A stretch of 64,000 nucleotides of DNA from Litorimonas sp. GTDB lineage: Bacteria > Pseudomonadota > Alphaproteobacteria > Caulobacterales > Maricaulaceae. Below the pieces are notes generated by a model, which was given only the letters and a program-made list of their open reading frames with translations, did not search any database and was not told the DNA's origin. Position 1 is the first letter of the stretch; every line of letters starts with the position of its first letter. This document shows positions 9,468-18,268 of the stretch, in pieces. The stretch is from positions 1-64,000 of the forward strand of contig JAPYSU010000012.1 in assembly GCA_029936425.1 (NCBI GenBank), written 5' to 3'. Both the position numbers and the translations under genes were made by a program.

Positions 9468-10424
9468 ATGCGTTTGAACGAACTCTCAGATAATCCCGGC
9501 GCCACTAAAGAGCGTAAGCGGGTTGGCCGTGGTATCGGTTCCGGTACCGGCAAAACAGGTGGCCGTGGTGTCAAAGGTCAGAAGTCACGCTCCGGTGTGG
9601 CGATTAAAGGCTTTGAAGGCGGTCAAATGCCTATCCACATGCGTCTGCCTAAGCGCGGCTTTAATAAGCCAAACCGTAAGCGTTTTGCAGAGCTTTCTAT
9701 TGCCAGCCTGAACCGCGCTATTGAGTCCGGTAAAATTGACGGCAAATCAGATATGGATGCAGCCGCCCTTGTTGAAGCCGGCGTTCTTCGCCGTTCATTC
9801 GACGGCGTTCGCCTTATCGGTAAGGGCAAATTGTCCAAGGCCGTCAAATTGACAGTTTCTGGCGCAACACCTGCTGCGACAAAAGCTGTTGAAGATGCCA
9901 AAGGCTCTGTCACTGTTGTCGAAGATAAAATGGAACGCCGCGAAAAAGGCGTCAAAGCTGACAGATCTTCTAAGGTTTCTAAGGCTGATAAAAAAGCAGC
10001 GAAAGCTTCTGCGGCTCCGGCTAAAGAAGAAAAGAAACCTGCTGCGAAAAAGCCTGCTAAAAAAGCCGCGGCTAAAAAAGAGCCGGCGAAGAAGGCTGAA
10101 AAATCTGATGACGTGTCAGATTATCTTGAGCCGACACAGGAATATGACACCAAGGCGGACAATGCCGACGTAACCAAGATTGAAAAATATCTCGGAGCGT
10201 CACTATCTAACCGCGACAGCAAATATGTTTCCTGTTCGGATGAAACCGAACTTGATACGATTGTCAAAGGCTTCATGAAGAAGAAACTCGGCGTCGAAGA
10301 CAAAGATGAGGCTCTGGAAAAAGTCAAAGCCGTTTGCGAAACAATGAAGCCGACACGCATGAAAAACCGTGTTACCTTCTATTATCTGCTCGCGAAAAAC
10401 GAAGGCAAGCTCGGCGACCTTTAA
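9468..10424 (+). CDS. rplO: 50S ribosomal protein L15 (uL15) fused to a DUF2853-like domain
   Basis: 318 aa, about twice the usual L15 length of 145-160. Residues 1 to about 152 are a complete L15: [20 protein letters not shown], the glycine-rich arm [20 protein letters not shown], and [20 protein letters not shown]. Residues about 156-215 form a Lys/Ala/Glu/Pro linker. Residues about 216-318 are a separate folded-looking domain ([76 protein letters not shown]) that I match from memory to DUF2853, normally a free protein of about 100 residues. The frame is uninterrupted and there is no internal ribosome-binding site with a start at the junction. L15 identity is certain; the DUF2853 assignment is likely but unsearched. 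Confidence 0.95.
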   Translation: MRLNELSDNPGATKERKRVGRGIGSGTGKTGGRGVKGQKSRSGVAIKGFEGGQMPIHMRLPKRGFNKPNRKRFAELSIASLNRAIESGKIDGKSDMDAAALVEAGVLRRSFDGVRLIGKGKLSKAVKLTVSGATPAATKAVEDAKGSVTVVEDKMERREKGVKADRSSKVSKADKKAAKASAAPAKEEKKPAAKKPAKKAAAKKEPAKKAEKSDDVSDYLEPTQEYDTKADNADVTKIEKYLGASLSNRDSKYVSCSDETELDTIVKGFMKKKLGVEDKDEALEKVKAVCETMKPTRMKNRVTFYYLLAKNEGKLGDL

Positions 10425-10438
10425 ACGCCTTCATCAAG

Positions 10439-10469
10439 ACCCTATCTGTAACGGATAGGGTTTAATTTT
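10439..10469 (+). terminator. Terminator-like hairpin between rplO and secY
   Basis: ACCCTATC (10439-10446) pairs perfectly with GATAGGGT (10454-10461) around a 7-nt loop, followed by TTTAATTTT. The 8-bp stem plus broken T-run looks like an intrinsic terminator inside the operon. As secY and the genes after it need expression, partial read-through (attenuation) is the simplest reading. Confidence 0.6.
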
Positions 10470-10492
10470 CTTCAGAAGGCGGGAGACGTTCA

Positions 10493-11857
10493 ATGGCATC
10501 AGCGTCAGAACAATTAGCAGCTAACATGAATCTTGGCGTATTTGCCAAGGCGAAAGAACTGCAGCAAAGACTGCTCTTCACACTCGGAATTCTGATTGTT
10601 TACCGTATCGGGACGTTTGTTCCGATTCCGGGTATGGATATGGATGCCTTTCAGACGGCTTTCTCCTCTGGCGGGGGCGGTCTTCTTACGCGTCTTAATA
10701 TGTTTGCGGGCGGCGCGGTCGAAAGAATGGCGATTTTCGCGCTCAACGTGATGCCTTACATTTCTGCGTCTATTATTATGACGCTGATGAAGGGGTCCAT
10801 CCCTTCATTGAAAGAGCTTGATAAAGACGGCGAACAAGGCCGTAAGCAAATCAACCAGTATACGCGTTACCTGACCGTCTTCCTGGCCGCTTTTCAGGCC
10901 TTCGGTATTGCGCGGGCTCTGCAGGGAACGCCTGACGCGGTTATTAATCCTGGGCTTTTCTTTCAAGCGTCGACAGTTATTACCCTAGTTGGAGGCACTA
11001 TGTTCCTCATGTGGATGGGCGAGCAGGTAACGGCGAGAGGCGTCGGTAACGGGGTTTCACTGATTATTTTCGCCGGGATCGTCGCAGAATTACCAAAAGC
11101 GATTTTCCAAGCGTTTGAGTTAAACCAGCAAGGTACAGTCTCTGAACTGCTCTTACTTTTCCTTATTGTCCTGTTTATCGGTCTCTCAATGTTGATTGTC
11201 TATGTGGAAAGAGCGCAAAGACGATTATTGGTACAATATCCTAAGCGACAAATGGCGGGCGGAAAAACCTTTGGCGGCGAGAGCTCCTTCATGCCGCTCA
11301 AGCTGAATACGGCCGGCGTTATCCCTCCAATTTTCGCCAGTTCTCTTTTGCTCCTTCCAGCAACGCTCGGTCCTATCATGATGAATAGCGGCGGCGAGCA
11401 GGGTACGGGTGTCGTTGGTACGATATTGGCCTTTATATCCTATGGGTCACCACTTTATCTGACGCTATATGGCATTCTGATCATCTTCTTCTGTTTCTTT
11501 TATGTACCTTATGTCTTCAAGCCGGATGATGTAGCAGACAATCTTCGCAAGAATGGCGGATTCCTTCCGGGTATCCGTCCGGGTAAGCGGACTGCTGACT
11601 ATCTTTCATATGTCCTTTCCCGCTTAACCTTTATCGGCGCTGTCTATGTGGCCTTTGTCTGTGTGTTGCCTGAATTGATTATTGCACGTCAGGGCGGCGC
11701 AATCCCGCCTTCTGTTGCGATGTTGATCGGCGGTATGAGCTTGTTGATTATTGTCTCAGTGACACTTGATACTGTGGCTCAAATCCAATCGCATCTGGTG
11801 GCTCACCAATATGAGGGATTGATCAAGAAGTCCCGTATGCGCCGGCGGAATCGGTAG
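10493..11857 (+). CDS. secY: Preprotein translocase subunit SecY
   Basis: 454 aa, ten predicted membrane segments. Channel subunit of the SecYEG translocon in the inner membrane. Diagnostic are RIGTFVPIPGMDMDAF (plug region follows), NVMPYISASIIMTLM, the QGRKQINQYTRYLTVFLAAF loop and cytoplasmic loop 5 with FVPYVFKP-like YVPYVFKPDDVADNLRKNGG and PGIRPGKRTADYL containing the conserved arginines used by SecA and ribosomes. GGCGGGAGACG precedes the ATG. Confidence 0.98.
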   Translation: MASASEQLAANMNLGVFAKAKELQQRLLFTLGILIVYRIGTFVPIPGMDMDAFQTAFSSGGGGLLTRLNMFAGGAVERMAIFALNVMPYISASIIMTLMKGSIPSLKELDKDGEQGRKQINQYTRYLTVFLAAFQAFGIARALQGTPDAVINPGLFFQASTVITLVGGTMFLMWMGEQVTARGVGNGVSLIIFAGIVAELPKAIFQAFELNQQGTVSELLLLFLIVLFIGLSMLIVYVERAQRRLLVQYPKRQMAGGKTFGGESSFMPLKLNTAGVIPPIFASSLLLLPATLGPIMMNSGGEQGTGVVGTILAFISYGSPLYLTLYGILIIFFCFFYVPYVFKPDDVADNLRKNGGFLPGIRPGKRTADYLSYVLSRLTFIGAVYVAFVCVLPELIIARQGGAIPPSVAMLIGGMSLLIIVSVTLDTVAQIQSHLVAHQYEGLIKKSRMRRRNR

Positions 11858-11869
11858 GTCAGCGCTATG

Positions 11870-12487
11870 ATGAATCTGGTTCTCTTTGGTCCTCCTGCTG
11901 CAGGAAAAGGCACTCAATCCAAACGTCTGGTACAGGAACGCGGATTGATTCAGCTTTCCACAGGCGACATGCTCCGCGCGGCTCGCGCGTCCGGCACAGA
12001 GCTTGGAAAAAAAGTTGCCGGCATTATGGATCGCGGCGATCTGGTTTCAGATGAAATCGTTGTCGCCTTGATTGAAGAGCAGCTTGACGCCCATCCAGAC
12101 GCTAAAGGTTTTATTTTTGACGGTTTTCCAAGAACTGTTGAGCAGGCCAAGGCTCTTGATGCGGCGCTTGAAAAACGGGGCCATGCCGTTGACCGGGTTA
12201 TTCGCCTTCGCGTTGATGACCAGGCTTTGATGGACAGAATCACCAAGCGTTTTGCCGAAGAAGGTCGCAAGGATGACAATCCGGAGAGTTTTTCGATTCG
12301 GCTTGAAAACTACAATAAACAGACAGCACCGCTCCTGCCTTACTATGCGGCTCAGGGAAAACTGAGCGAAGTTGACGGTATGGCGGACATTGAAACGGTG
12401 TCGTCAAACATTAACCGCGTCTTACTCGCGGATGAGGGGGCAAAAGCCCCAAAAAAGAAGGGATTCCTCGCTCGCCTCTTCTCATAG
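11870..12487 (+). CDS. adk: Adenylate kinase, short-LID form
   Basis: About 205 aa from the second ATG (11870; 11867 adds one Met). Catalyses ATP + AMP to 2 ADP. The P-loop reads GPPAAGKGTQ (second Gly of GxGKGT replaced by Ala, common in alphaproteobacteria); LSTGDMLRAA and the FDGFPRTVEQAKAL AMP-binding stretch are intact. The LID is the short type (RFAEEGRKDDNPESFSIRLE) with no zinc cysteines. A basic tail KKKGFLARLFS extends past the normal end. Located between secY and rpsM as in other alphaproteobacteria. Confidence 0.96.
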   Translation: MNLVLFGPPAAGKGTQSKRLVQERGLIQLSTGDMLRAARASGTELGKKVAGIMDRGDLVSDEIVVALIEEQLDAHPDAKGFIFDGFPRTVEQAKALDAALEKRGHAVDRVIRLRVDDQALMDRITKRFAEEGRKDDNPESFSIRLENYNKQTAPLLPYYAAQGKLSEVDGMADIETVSSNINRVLLADEGAKAPKKKGFLARLFS

Positions 12488-12662
12488 CGGGAAATGGCTG
12501 AAGAATCTCATGAAACTATGGCTGCTCCTGCTTGACGGCAGGAGGGGTTAAGACTAAGTAACCCGCTTTCGCGGACGGTTCGATTATCGCTCGCCCCTTT
12601 TGCTATGGGGTGAGCTAAGCGTTCAGGACCTACCGCACGCAGGATTGATTAGGAGGCCAAAA
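12488..12662 (+). promoter_or_regulatory. Structured leader between adk and rpsM
   Basis: 175 nt without a gene. CTCCTGC (12525-12531) and GCAGGAG (12538-12544) form a 7-bp hairpin with no T-run; a small CGC-TTTC-GCG hairpin follows at 12564-12573, and CCCC (12594-12597) can pair with GGGG (12607-12610). AGGAGG at 12651-12656 serves rpsM. In E. coli the alpha operon leader is the S4 target; a comparable control here is a guess from position. Confidence 0.4.
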
Positions 12663-13031
12663 GTGGCTCGTATTGCTGGGGTAAATATCCCGACTAATAA
12701 GCGCGTAGAAATTGCTCTGCGTTACATTCACGGCATCGGTCCCTCAACGGCGGCTGAAATCTGCGAAAAAGTCGGCATTGCGCACGACCGTCGTGTGCAT
12801 GACCTGACGGATCAGGAGATCCTTCAAATCCGTGAAACAATTGACTCAACCTATCAGGTTGAAGGTGATCTGCGTCGTGAGCGTTCCCAAAACATTAAGC
12901 GCTTGATGGATATGGGTAACTATCGCGGTCTCCGTCATCGTCGTGGTCTGCCGGTTCGCGGTCAGCGCACACACACAAATGCTCGTACACGCAAAGGCCC
13001 TGCAAAGGCCATTGCCGGCAAGAAGAAGTAG
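12663..13031 (+). CDS. rpsM: 30S ribosomal protein S13 (uS13)
   Basis: 122 aa from a GTG start at 12663, 6 nt after AGGAGG, giving the normal S13 start [20 protein letters not shown]. The open frame extends upstream to 12600, but those residues are not S13-like. S13 is in the 30S head and contacts P-site tRNA and the 50S subunit. The HhH region [19 protein letters not shown] and the C-terminal [20 protein letters not shown] are conserved. Confidence 0.96.
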   Translation: MARIAGVNIPTNKRVEIALRYIHGIGPSTAAEICEKVGIAHDRRVHDLTDQEILQIRETIDSTYQVEGDLRRERSQNIKRLMDMGNYRGLRHRRGLPVRGQRTHTNARTRKGPAKAIAGKKK

Positions 13032-13041
13032 GTAAGCTCAG

Positions 13042-13431
13042 ATGGCAAAAGAACCCGCCCGTATCCGCCGCGCCCAACGTAAAAATATTACGTCTGGCGT
13101 TGCGCATGTGAACTCGACTTTCAACAATACAATGATCACTATCACGGATGCCCAAGGCAATACCGTGGCGTGGTGTTCTGCTGGTGGCATGGGCTTTAAG
13201 GGCTCACGTAAATCCACTCCTTATGCGGCTCAGGTCGCTGCAGAAGAAGCAGGCCGTAAGGCTGCTGACCACGGCATGACAACATTGGAAGTCAATGTGA
13301 ACGGTCCTGGTTCCGGTCGCGAAAGTGCAGTTCGTGCTTTGCAGGCTGCTGGATTTACGATCACGACAATTCGTGACGTAACGCCTATCCCCCATAATGG
13401 CTGCCGCCCCCCTAAACGTCGCCGCGTTTAA
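13042..13431 (+). CDS. rpsK: 30S ribosomal protein S11 (uS11)
   Basis: 129 aa. S11 forms part of the platform near the mRNA exit. [40 protein letters not shown] and the C-terminal [18 protein letters not shown] are textbook. 10 nt after rpsM. Confidence 0.98.
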   Translation: MAKEPARIRRAQRKNITSGVAHVNSTFNNTMITITDAQGNTVAWCSAGGMGFKGSRKSTPYAAQVAAEEAGRKAADHGMTTLEVNVNGPGSGRESAVRALQAAGFTITTIRDVTPIPHNGCRPPKRRRV

Positions 13432-13444
13432 CCTGGGCCAAGCC

Positions 13445-13469
13445 GGCCTGTCCTTTCAGACAGGCCTTT
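13445..13469 (+). other. Hairpin between rpsK and rpoA
   Basis: GGCCTGTC (13445-13452) pairs perfectly with GACAGGCC (13459-13466) around CTTTCA and is followed by TTTCC; outer bases GCCGG/CCGGC can extend it with a bulge. The T-run is short, so it may be an attenuator, an RNA stability element or a processing site rather than a full terminator, since rpoA lies just downstream. Confidence 0.45.
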
Positions 13470-13537
13470 CCGGCGCGACGTCTGCTCATTCAGGGCCGAC
13501 ACCGACGCACCGACACTGATAACAAAAGGCAAAAATT

Positions 13538-14554
13538 GTGATTGAGAAAAATTGGCAAGAACTTATCCGCCCGATCAATCCAGAGATTGAACCCGGTCGT
13601 GATCCAGAGCGTAAAGCAATCGTCACCGCTGAACCGCTGGAGCGTGGCTTTGGTATGACGCTTGGGAACGCGCTTCGCCGCGTTCTTCTGTCCTCTTTAC
13701 AGGGAGCCGCTGTCTCTGCTGTTCAGATTGACGGGATTGTCCATGAATTTACATCTATCCCGGGTGTCCGCGAAGATGTCACCAATGTCGTGCTAAACCT
13801 AAAAGGTTTGGCGGTGCGTATGCATGTTGAAGGCCCTAAAAAGCTTTTGCTTCGTAAGACGGGCGCAGGTCCTGTCACAGGCGCAGACATCGAAGAAACG
13901 GCTGATGTTGAAATTCTCAACAAAGACCACATCATCTGCACGGCCGATGAAGGTGCAGACATCCGTATGGAATTGACGGTCACAACCGGTAAAGGTTACG
14001 TCCCTGCCGCTGAAAGCCGCCCAGAAGATGCGCCAATTGGTTTGATTTCCATTGATGCGCTTTACTCTCCCGTCAAACGCGTGGCTTACCGCGTTGAAGA
14101 TACTCGGGAAGGTCAGGTTCTGGATTACGATAAACTGATTATCGATATTGAAACCAACGCCGCCGTGACGCCTGAAGATGCTGTCGCTGTTGCCGCCCGC
14201 ATTTTGCAAGACCAGTTTCAGGTCTTCGTCAACTTTGACGATCCAGAAGACATGTCCCGCGGCGAAGAAAAACCAGAACTCGACTTCAATCCTGCGCTAT
14301 TGCGTAAGGTTGACGAGCTTGAACTTTCTGTCCGCTCTGCCAACTGTCTGAAAAATGACAATATCGTTTATATCGGCGATCTGATTCAAAAGTCCGAAGC
14401 CGAAATGCTACGCACACCGAACTTTGGTCGTAAGTCTCTGAACGAGATCAAAGAAGTGCTTGCCGCCATGGGTCTGCACCTCGGAATGGATGCGCCAAAT
14501 TGGCCGCCGGAAAATATTGAAGACCTTGCCAAGAAATATGACGACCACATTTAG
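13538..14554 (+). CDS. rpoA: DNA-directed RNA polymerase subunit alpha
   Basis: 338 aa from a GTG start, giving [20 protein letters not shown], the usual alphaproteobacterial N-terminus. N-terminal assembly domain: [20 protein letters not shown] and [21 protein letters not shown]-terminal domain, which binds UP elements and activators: [20 protein letters not shown] and [20 protein letters not shown]. The ribosome-binding site is weak (AAAAGGC), and the 106-nt spacer before it holds a strong hairpin. Confidence 0.97.
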   Translation: MIEKNWQELIRPINPEIEPGRDPERKAIVTAEPLERGFGMTLGNALRRVLLSSLQGAAVSAVQIDGIVHEFTSIPGVREDVTNVVLNLKGLAVRMHVEGPKKLLLRKTGAGPVTGADIEETADVEILNKDHIICTADEGADIRMELTVTTGKGYVPAAESRPEDAPIGLISIDALYSPVKRVAYRVEDTREGQVLDYDKLIIDIETNAAVTPEDAVAVAARILQDQFQVFVNFDDPEDMSRGEEKPELDFNPALLRKVDELELSVRSANCLKNDNIVYIGDLIQKSEAEMLRTPNFGRKSLNEIKEVLAAMGLHLGMDAPNWPPENIEDLAKKYDDHI

Positions 14555-14583
14555 GTCGCCCTGAACACTAAGAGGATAAAGCC

Positions 14584-14997
14584 ATGCGTCATAAAATGGC
14601 CCATCGTAAACTGAACCGCACTGCGAGCCACCGCAAAGCTATGTTCGCTAATATGTCATCCAGCCTCATCGAGCATGAGCAGATCGTGACAACGCTTCCT
14701 AAGGCGAAAGAACTTCGCCCTTTCGTTGAGAAGCTTGTGACGCTTGCCAAAAAAGGTGACTTGAACAGCCGCCGTATTGCGATTGCTCGCACTCGGAATA
14801 AAGAGCAGTCTAAAAAGCTTTTTGACGTCCTCGGACCCCGTTATGCGGACCGTCAGGGCGGATATATCCGTATCATGAAAGCCGGTTTCCGCTATGGCGA
14901 TAACGCGCCTATGGCCGTAATCGAATTTGTGGACCGCGACGTTGAGGCAAAGGGCAAGGTCGACCGGGAACGCATGGCCGAGGTCGAAGACGCGTAA
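14584..14997 (+). CDS. rplQ: 50S ribosomal protein L17 (bL17)
   Basis: 137 aa. Last gene of the ribosomal cluster. [20 protein letters not shown] and [20 protein letters not shown] are the standard L17 start. Ends 29 nt before an intrinsic terminator hairpin. Confidence 0.97.
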   Translation: MRHKMAHRKLNRTASHRKAMFANMSSSLIEHEQIVTTLPKAKELRPFVEKLVTLAKKGDLNSRRIAIARTRNKEQSKKLFDVLGPRYADRQGGYIRIMKAGFRYGDNAPMAVIEFVDRDVEAKGKVDRERMAEVEDA

Positions 14998-15025
14998 ACT
15001 GTCGTCTTAACTCTATACGAATTTA

Positions 15026-15053
15026 AAAACCCGTCCTTAGAGGCGGGTTTTTT
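15026..15053 (+). terminator. Intrinsic terminator after rplQ
   Basis: AAAACCCG (15026-15033) pairs with CGGGTTTT (15044-15051), with further inner pairs, and is followed by a T-run. It closes the ribosomal protein/rpoA transcription unit. Confidence 0.85.
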
Positions 15054-15134
15054 ATTGTGCAATAAACTCATTTTGACTTCTAAAATATGTGAACGGAAAA
15101 ACGAGGGGGGAACGATTAACTCCAATGCTTCGTT

Positions 15135-15140
15135 TATAAT
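15135..15140 (+). promoter_or_regulatory. Possible -10 box upstream of the first DUF547 gene
   Basis: A perfect TATAAT lies 24 nt before the start codon, in an AT-rich stretch downstream of the rplQ terminator. No good -35 is spaced correctly, so this is a weak call. CAGGAG just before the ATG at 15165 is a good ribosome-binding site. Confidence 0.4.
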
Positions 15141-15164
15141 ATATATTTCAATCAGGAGTCCTAT

Positions 15165-16058
15165 ATGACCCGTTCGTTTAAACTAGTTTTATTAGCCGCT
15201 ACAGCAGGTTTAACGCTTGCCGCCTGTGGAGGGCAGACTGAGCAGGAAACGCCTCCTGACAGTCTAAATGCAGAGAGCATGGCCACAAATATCTCAGAAG
15301 CTGAGACTGAGACGTCAGAAACATCTTCTATGACGGAAGAGGGGGATCCGGCAGAAGCGCAACAGGCTAGCTCCGCTAGTAGCTCCGAGATGAAGCAGGC
15401 TTATAATGAGTTCCTACAATCCTATGTGATACCGTCAAATGGTGTGAATCTAGTCGCATATGCGGATGTGACAGAAGCCGATGCCGCGGCTTTACAAGGA
15501 TATATTGAAAACCTTGCAAACACCGATATCAGTACGTTCTCCGAAGACGAAAAAATGGCGTATTGGTTTAACCTCTACAATGCTGTGACTTTGGATCTTA
15601 TTCTGGACAATTATCCCATCGACTCCATCAAAGATATTGATGACCCTTGGGGCCAGAAACTGGTCAATGTGAGAGGCGCAACAATGAGTCTTGATGAAAT
15701 TGAACATGACACTTTACGGGAAAATTATGATGAACCGCGCATTCATTTTGCCGTGAATTGTGCTTCAATTGGGTGTCCCAATCTTAAGCAGACAGCCTGG
15801 GAAGCGGAGACACTCGAGACAGATTTAGATCAAGCCGCGAGGGATTATATTGCCAGTTCACGCGGAATAATGATTAATGGCGACGATATCCAAGCCTCTA
15901 GTATATTTGATTGGTATGAGGAGGATTTCGGCGCCGATGAAGAAGAAGTCCTGACATATCTTTCACAATTTGCCACGGGAGAGAAAAAATCCGCGATGCA
16001 AAATGCAAATGATATAAGTGATTACGAGTATGACTGGTCACTCAACGTCGCAAAATAA
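15165..16058 (+). CDS. DUF547 lipoprotein
   Basis: 297 aa. A lipoprotein signal peptide (SFKLVLLAATAGLTLAAC, lipobox LAAC about residues 18-21) is followed by a 60-residue Glu/Ser/Thr-rich linker and then a DUF547 domain: AYWFNLYNAVTLDLIL-type core (YWFNLYNAVTLDLILDNYP), the HFAVNCASIGCPNL block with two Cys, and a C-terminal YDWSLN. DUF547 proteins are secreted or membrane-attached and of unknown biochemical function; some resemble papain-like folds. A close paralogue follows 136 nt downstream, after its own terminator. Likely attached to the periplasmic side of a membrane. Confidence 0.9.
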   Translation: MTRSFKLVLLAATAGLTLAACGGQTEQETPPDSLNAESMATNISEAETETSETSSMTEEGDPAEAQQASSASSSEMKQAYNEFLQSYVIPSNGVNLVAYADVTEADAAALQGYIENLANTDISTFSEDEKMAYWFNLYNAVTLDLILDNYPIDSIKDIDDPWGQKLVNVRGATMSLDEIEHDTLRENYDEPRIHFAVNCASIGCPNLKQTAWEAETLETDLDQAARDYIASSRGIMINGDDIQASSIFDWYEEDFGADEEEVLTYLSQFATGEKKSAMQNANDISDYEYDWSLNVAK

Positions 16059-16066
16059 TGGAAATG

Positions 16067-16093
16067 AAAACCCGCTCAAATGGCGGGTTTTTT
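16067..16093 (+). terminator. Intrinsic terminator after the first DUF547 gene
   Basis: AAAACCCGC (16067-16075) pairs with GCGGGTTTT (16083-16091) and continues into a T-run. It is very similar to the terminator after rplQ. Confidence 0.85.
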
Positions 16094-16194
16094 AATGCCG
16101 CGACTTCGGCTCACTCATTCGTGTCCAACACTTGATTCGCAGCTGACGTAAGTTTTGGTAATGAGAAAAGTAAGATTTAACTCGAAGTGAGATA

Positions 16195-17022
16195 ATGATA
16201 AAATTTTCAAATATAGCCGCAATGACGCTTATAACGGCGTCCATGTTTTTTTCACTCTGGCCATCTCATGCCTTAGCCCAAAACAATATAGCGTCTGAAA
16301 AAATGCCCCAAGAAAGTGAAACAAAAGGTGCGGAAACTGAAGTGAATGCACCTTATAATCAATTTCTGGCGAAATATGTTTCGCAAAAAGACGGCATAAA
16401 CCTCGTCGCTTATGACAAAGTAACAGACGATGATGAGCGTTTATTAGAGAGTTATATCGAAAAACTCTCTCAGACAGATATTTCGGAATTCTCGAGAGAG
16501 CAGATATTGGCTTATTGGTTTAACCTCTATAATGCTAAAACTTTAGATCTTATTCTTGATAACTATCCCATTAAATCCATACGTAAAATTGGTTTTCTGA
16601 CGGGACCTTGGGATAAGGATATTCTGACTGTCAGAGGCCAGGAGATGAGCCTTAATAATATTGAACACGATATTGTTCGAAAAACCTATGACGAGCCGCG
16701 CGTTCACTTCGCTTTTAACTGCGCGTCTATCGGGTGCCCAAATCTGAAAAAAACGGCATGGGAAGCGCAGACTCTAGACGCCGATCTCACCCAAGCGGCA
16801 AAAGATTACATATTAAGCGCGCGTGGCGTGAGCATTGAAGCCAACGGCGATATTACCGTCTCAAGCATTTTCAAATGGTACAAAGAAGATTTTGGTCAGA
16901 GCGAAGCGGACATCATTACCTATCTCGCAACCTACGCAGAGGGCGATAAGAAAGCCGCGCTCGAACAAGCAAGTGAGATAGAAGATTACGATTATGATTG
17001 GTCACTCAATATTACCGGATAA
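16195..17022 (+). CDS. DUF547 protein, exported, paralogue of the preceding gene
   Basis: 275 aa with a cleavable signal peptide (hydrophobic segment then SHALAQ, about residues 1-29) and no lipobox Cys, so probably soluble in the periplasm or secreted. The DUF547 core is strongly similar to its neighbour: YWFNLYNAKTLDLILDNYP, HFAFNCASIGCPNLKKTAWE, SSIFKWYKEDFG, DYDYDWSLN. The linker between signal and domain is shorter than in the lipoprotein. A possible promoter, TTGATT at about 16133 with a weak -10 17 nt later, suggests separate transcription after the terminator at 16067-16093. Function unknown. Confidence 0.9.
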   Translation: MIKFSNIAAMTLITASMFFSLWPSHALAQNNIASEKMPQESETKGAETEVNAPYNQFLAKYVSQKDGINLVAYDKVTDDDERLLESYIEKLSQTDISEFSREQILAYWFNLYNAKTLDLILDNYPIKSIRKIGFLTGPWDKDILTVRGQEMSLNNIEHDIVRKTYDEPRVHFAFNCASIGCPNLKKTAWEAQTLDADLTQAAKDYILSARGVSIEANGDITVSSIFKWYKEDFGQSEADIITYLATYAEGDKKAALEQASEIEDYDYDWSLNITG

Positions 17023-17054
17023 CGATATCTTGTAATATTTCTTTCCATACTAAA

Positions 17055-17084
17055 AAGGCACCCTACTTTTTAGTAGAATGCCTT
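17055..17084. terminator. Bidirectional terminator-like inverted repeat
   Basis: AAGGCA (17055-17060) pairs with TGCCTT (17079-17084) and inner CTAC with GTAG, with A- and T-rich flanks. It lies between convergent genes ending at 17022 (plus) and 17112 (minus), so it can serve both. Confidence 0.6.
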
Positions 17085-17111
17085 AGAATGAGTAGTCTTT
17101 TTCTGAAGGAA

Positions 17112-18257
17112 CTATTGCGTAACTAATCTTTCCAATTTTTCAAGACGGGCCTCCTGAGCCTCTACCCGGGATTGTAATGCTCTCTTTTCGTCATTCAATT
17201 GCGCAATATAAATATGAGCTTTTTCAAGTTCGTTGAGCATACGGCCTAATTTATCAGTCAGATTAATGGGTTTATTTTCTTCTGTTGGTCCCACATTCGG
17301 TAAAAACTTTTTAGAAAACATTTCTTCTGCATGCTCTTGAATGGTCTGAAGATCATAATCTGGGTCGAAAACAGCGTCACACCCTGATCCACAAGTTCCA
17401 CCCGCCGTCGTAATAGAGCCTTCAAGTGTCACATTGCCTCCAGTATCAATTCTAAATTCTGGCATAGTTGAATCGTCAAAGGCCAAGAATAGATTATTGC
17501 TTTGGAGTTGTAGACCAGCTCCAAAAGTAGATCCGGACTCATCCAAACGAAAAGCAGCGATAGGCCCGGAATTTTCCAATCTTACTTGTTGGCCTTTGAT
17601 ATGGAGGTCAGCGGCTGGTGCGTCTGTTCCCAGCCCGATATCGCCTTCGGAATCAATAAAAAGTGAATTCTCTGGGGCGCCGGGTTTTGACCTAAAAAAG
17701 AGTTGGCTTGAATTGGTTACATCACGAATGAAGAAATTTGCTTCGTTAGACGCGATGTCATAAGTTTGCGGTGTAAAACCTGAAGAGCCATTTTGTTCAA
17801 GTCTTATGGTTGGAGAGTCGCCGTCGACTACGTGCAGTTCGACCACTGGGTTTGACGTCCCTAAACCCACATCCCCGTCATTTTCTACATACAGTGAATT
17901 GGCCGCTGCACCAGCCTCTATCGTGAAGGGACGTCGTCCTGCAGTTGCATCTTCAATGCTGAAATAACTCGCCCCGCCGTTATTTGTATCATTTATAGTG
18001 ATACGCCAATCATTGCTCGGAAAACTTGCGGAATTGCTTGTGTCATCGAAATGGATGCGAAGGTTGTTTTCCTTAAGTCTAACCGTATCAAACCCAAAAT
18101 TTTCACCATTCACACAGTCATTTCCAACGCAAAGGCTAAAGCTAATGATTGTGTCATCATTATGCAGGATGTCCGTTTGTGCGGGCATGGCCATAGAGCC
18201 AGCTGCCAATACTGAGAAAATGCCTACGGATACCTTAAGTCTATTAATAGATGTCAT
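17112..18257 (-). CDS. Secreted protein with tail-fibre-like repeats and C-terminal coiled coil
   Basis: 381 aa, family not recognised. A probable signal peptide (KVSVGIFSVLAAGSMAMPAQ) is followed by beta-rich repeats of the form DGDVGLGTSNPVVELHV, EGDIGLGTDAPAADLHIKG, which resemble the GIGTxxPxxxLHV repeats found in phage tail fibres and intramolecular-chaperone surface proteins. A Cys pair occurs in GGTCGSGCDAVF (about residue 295). The last 60 residues are a heptad-like helix (MLNELEKAHIYIAQLNDEKR, then RVEAQEARLEKLERLV). I see no S74 chaperone catalytic site. Lies 11 nt downstream of the other secreted-protein gene and probably shares its transcript. Confidence 0.8.
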   Translation of the reverse strand: MTSINRLKVSVGIFSVLAAGSMAMPAQTDILHNDDTIISFSLCVGNDCVNGENFGFDTVRLKENNLRIHFDDTSNSASFPSNDWRITINDTNNGGASYFSIEDATAGRRPFTIEAGAAANSLYVENDGDVGLGTSNPVVELHVVDGDSPTIRLEQNGSSGFTPQTYDIASNEANFFIRDVTNSSQLFFRSKPGAPENSLFIDSEGDIGLGTDAPAADLHIKGQQVRLENSGPIAAFRLDESGSTFGAGLQLQSNNLFLAFDDSTMPEFRIDTGGNVTLEGSITTAGGTCGSGCDAVFDPDYDLQTIQEHAEEMFSKKFLPNVGPTEENKPINLTDKLGRMLNELEKAHIYIAQLNDEKRALQSRVEAQEARLEKLERLVTQ

Positions 18258-18268
18258 CAGTCTGCCCT

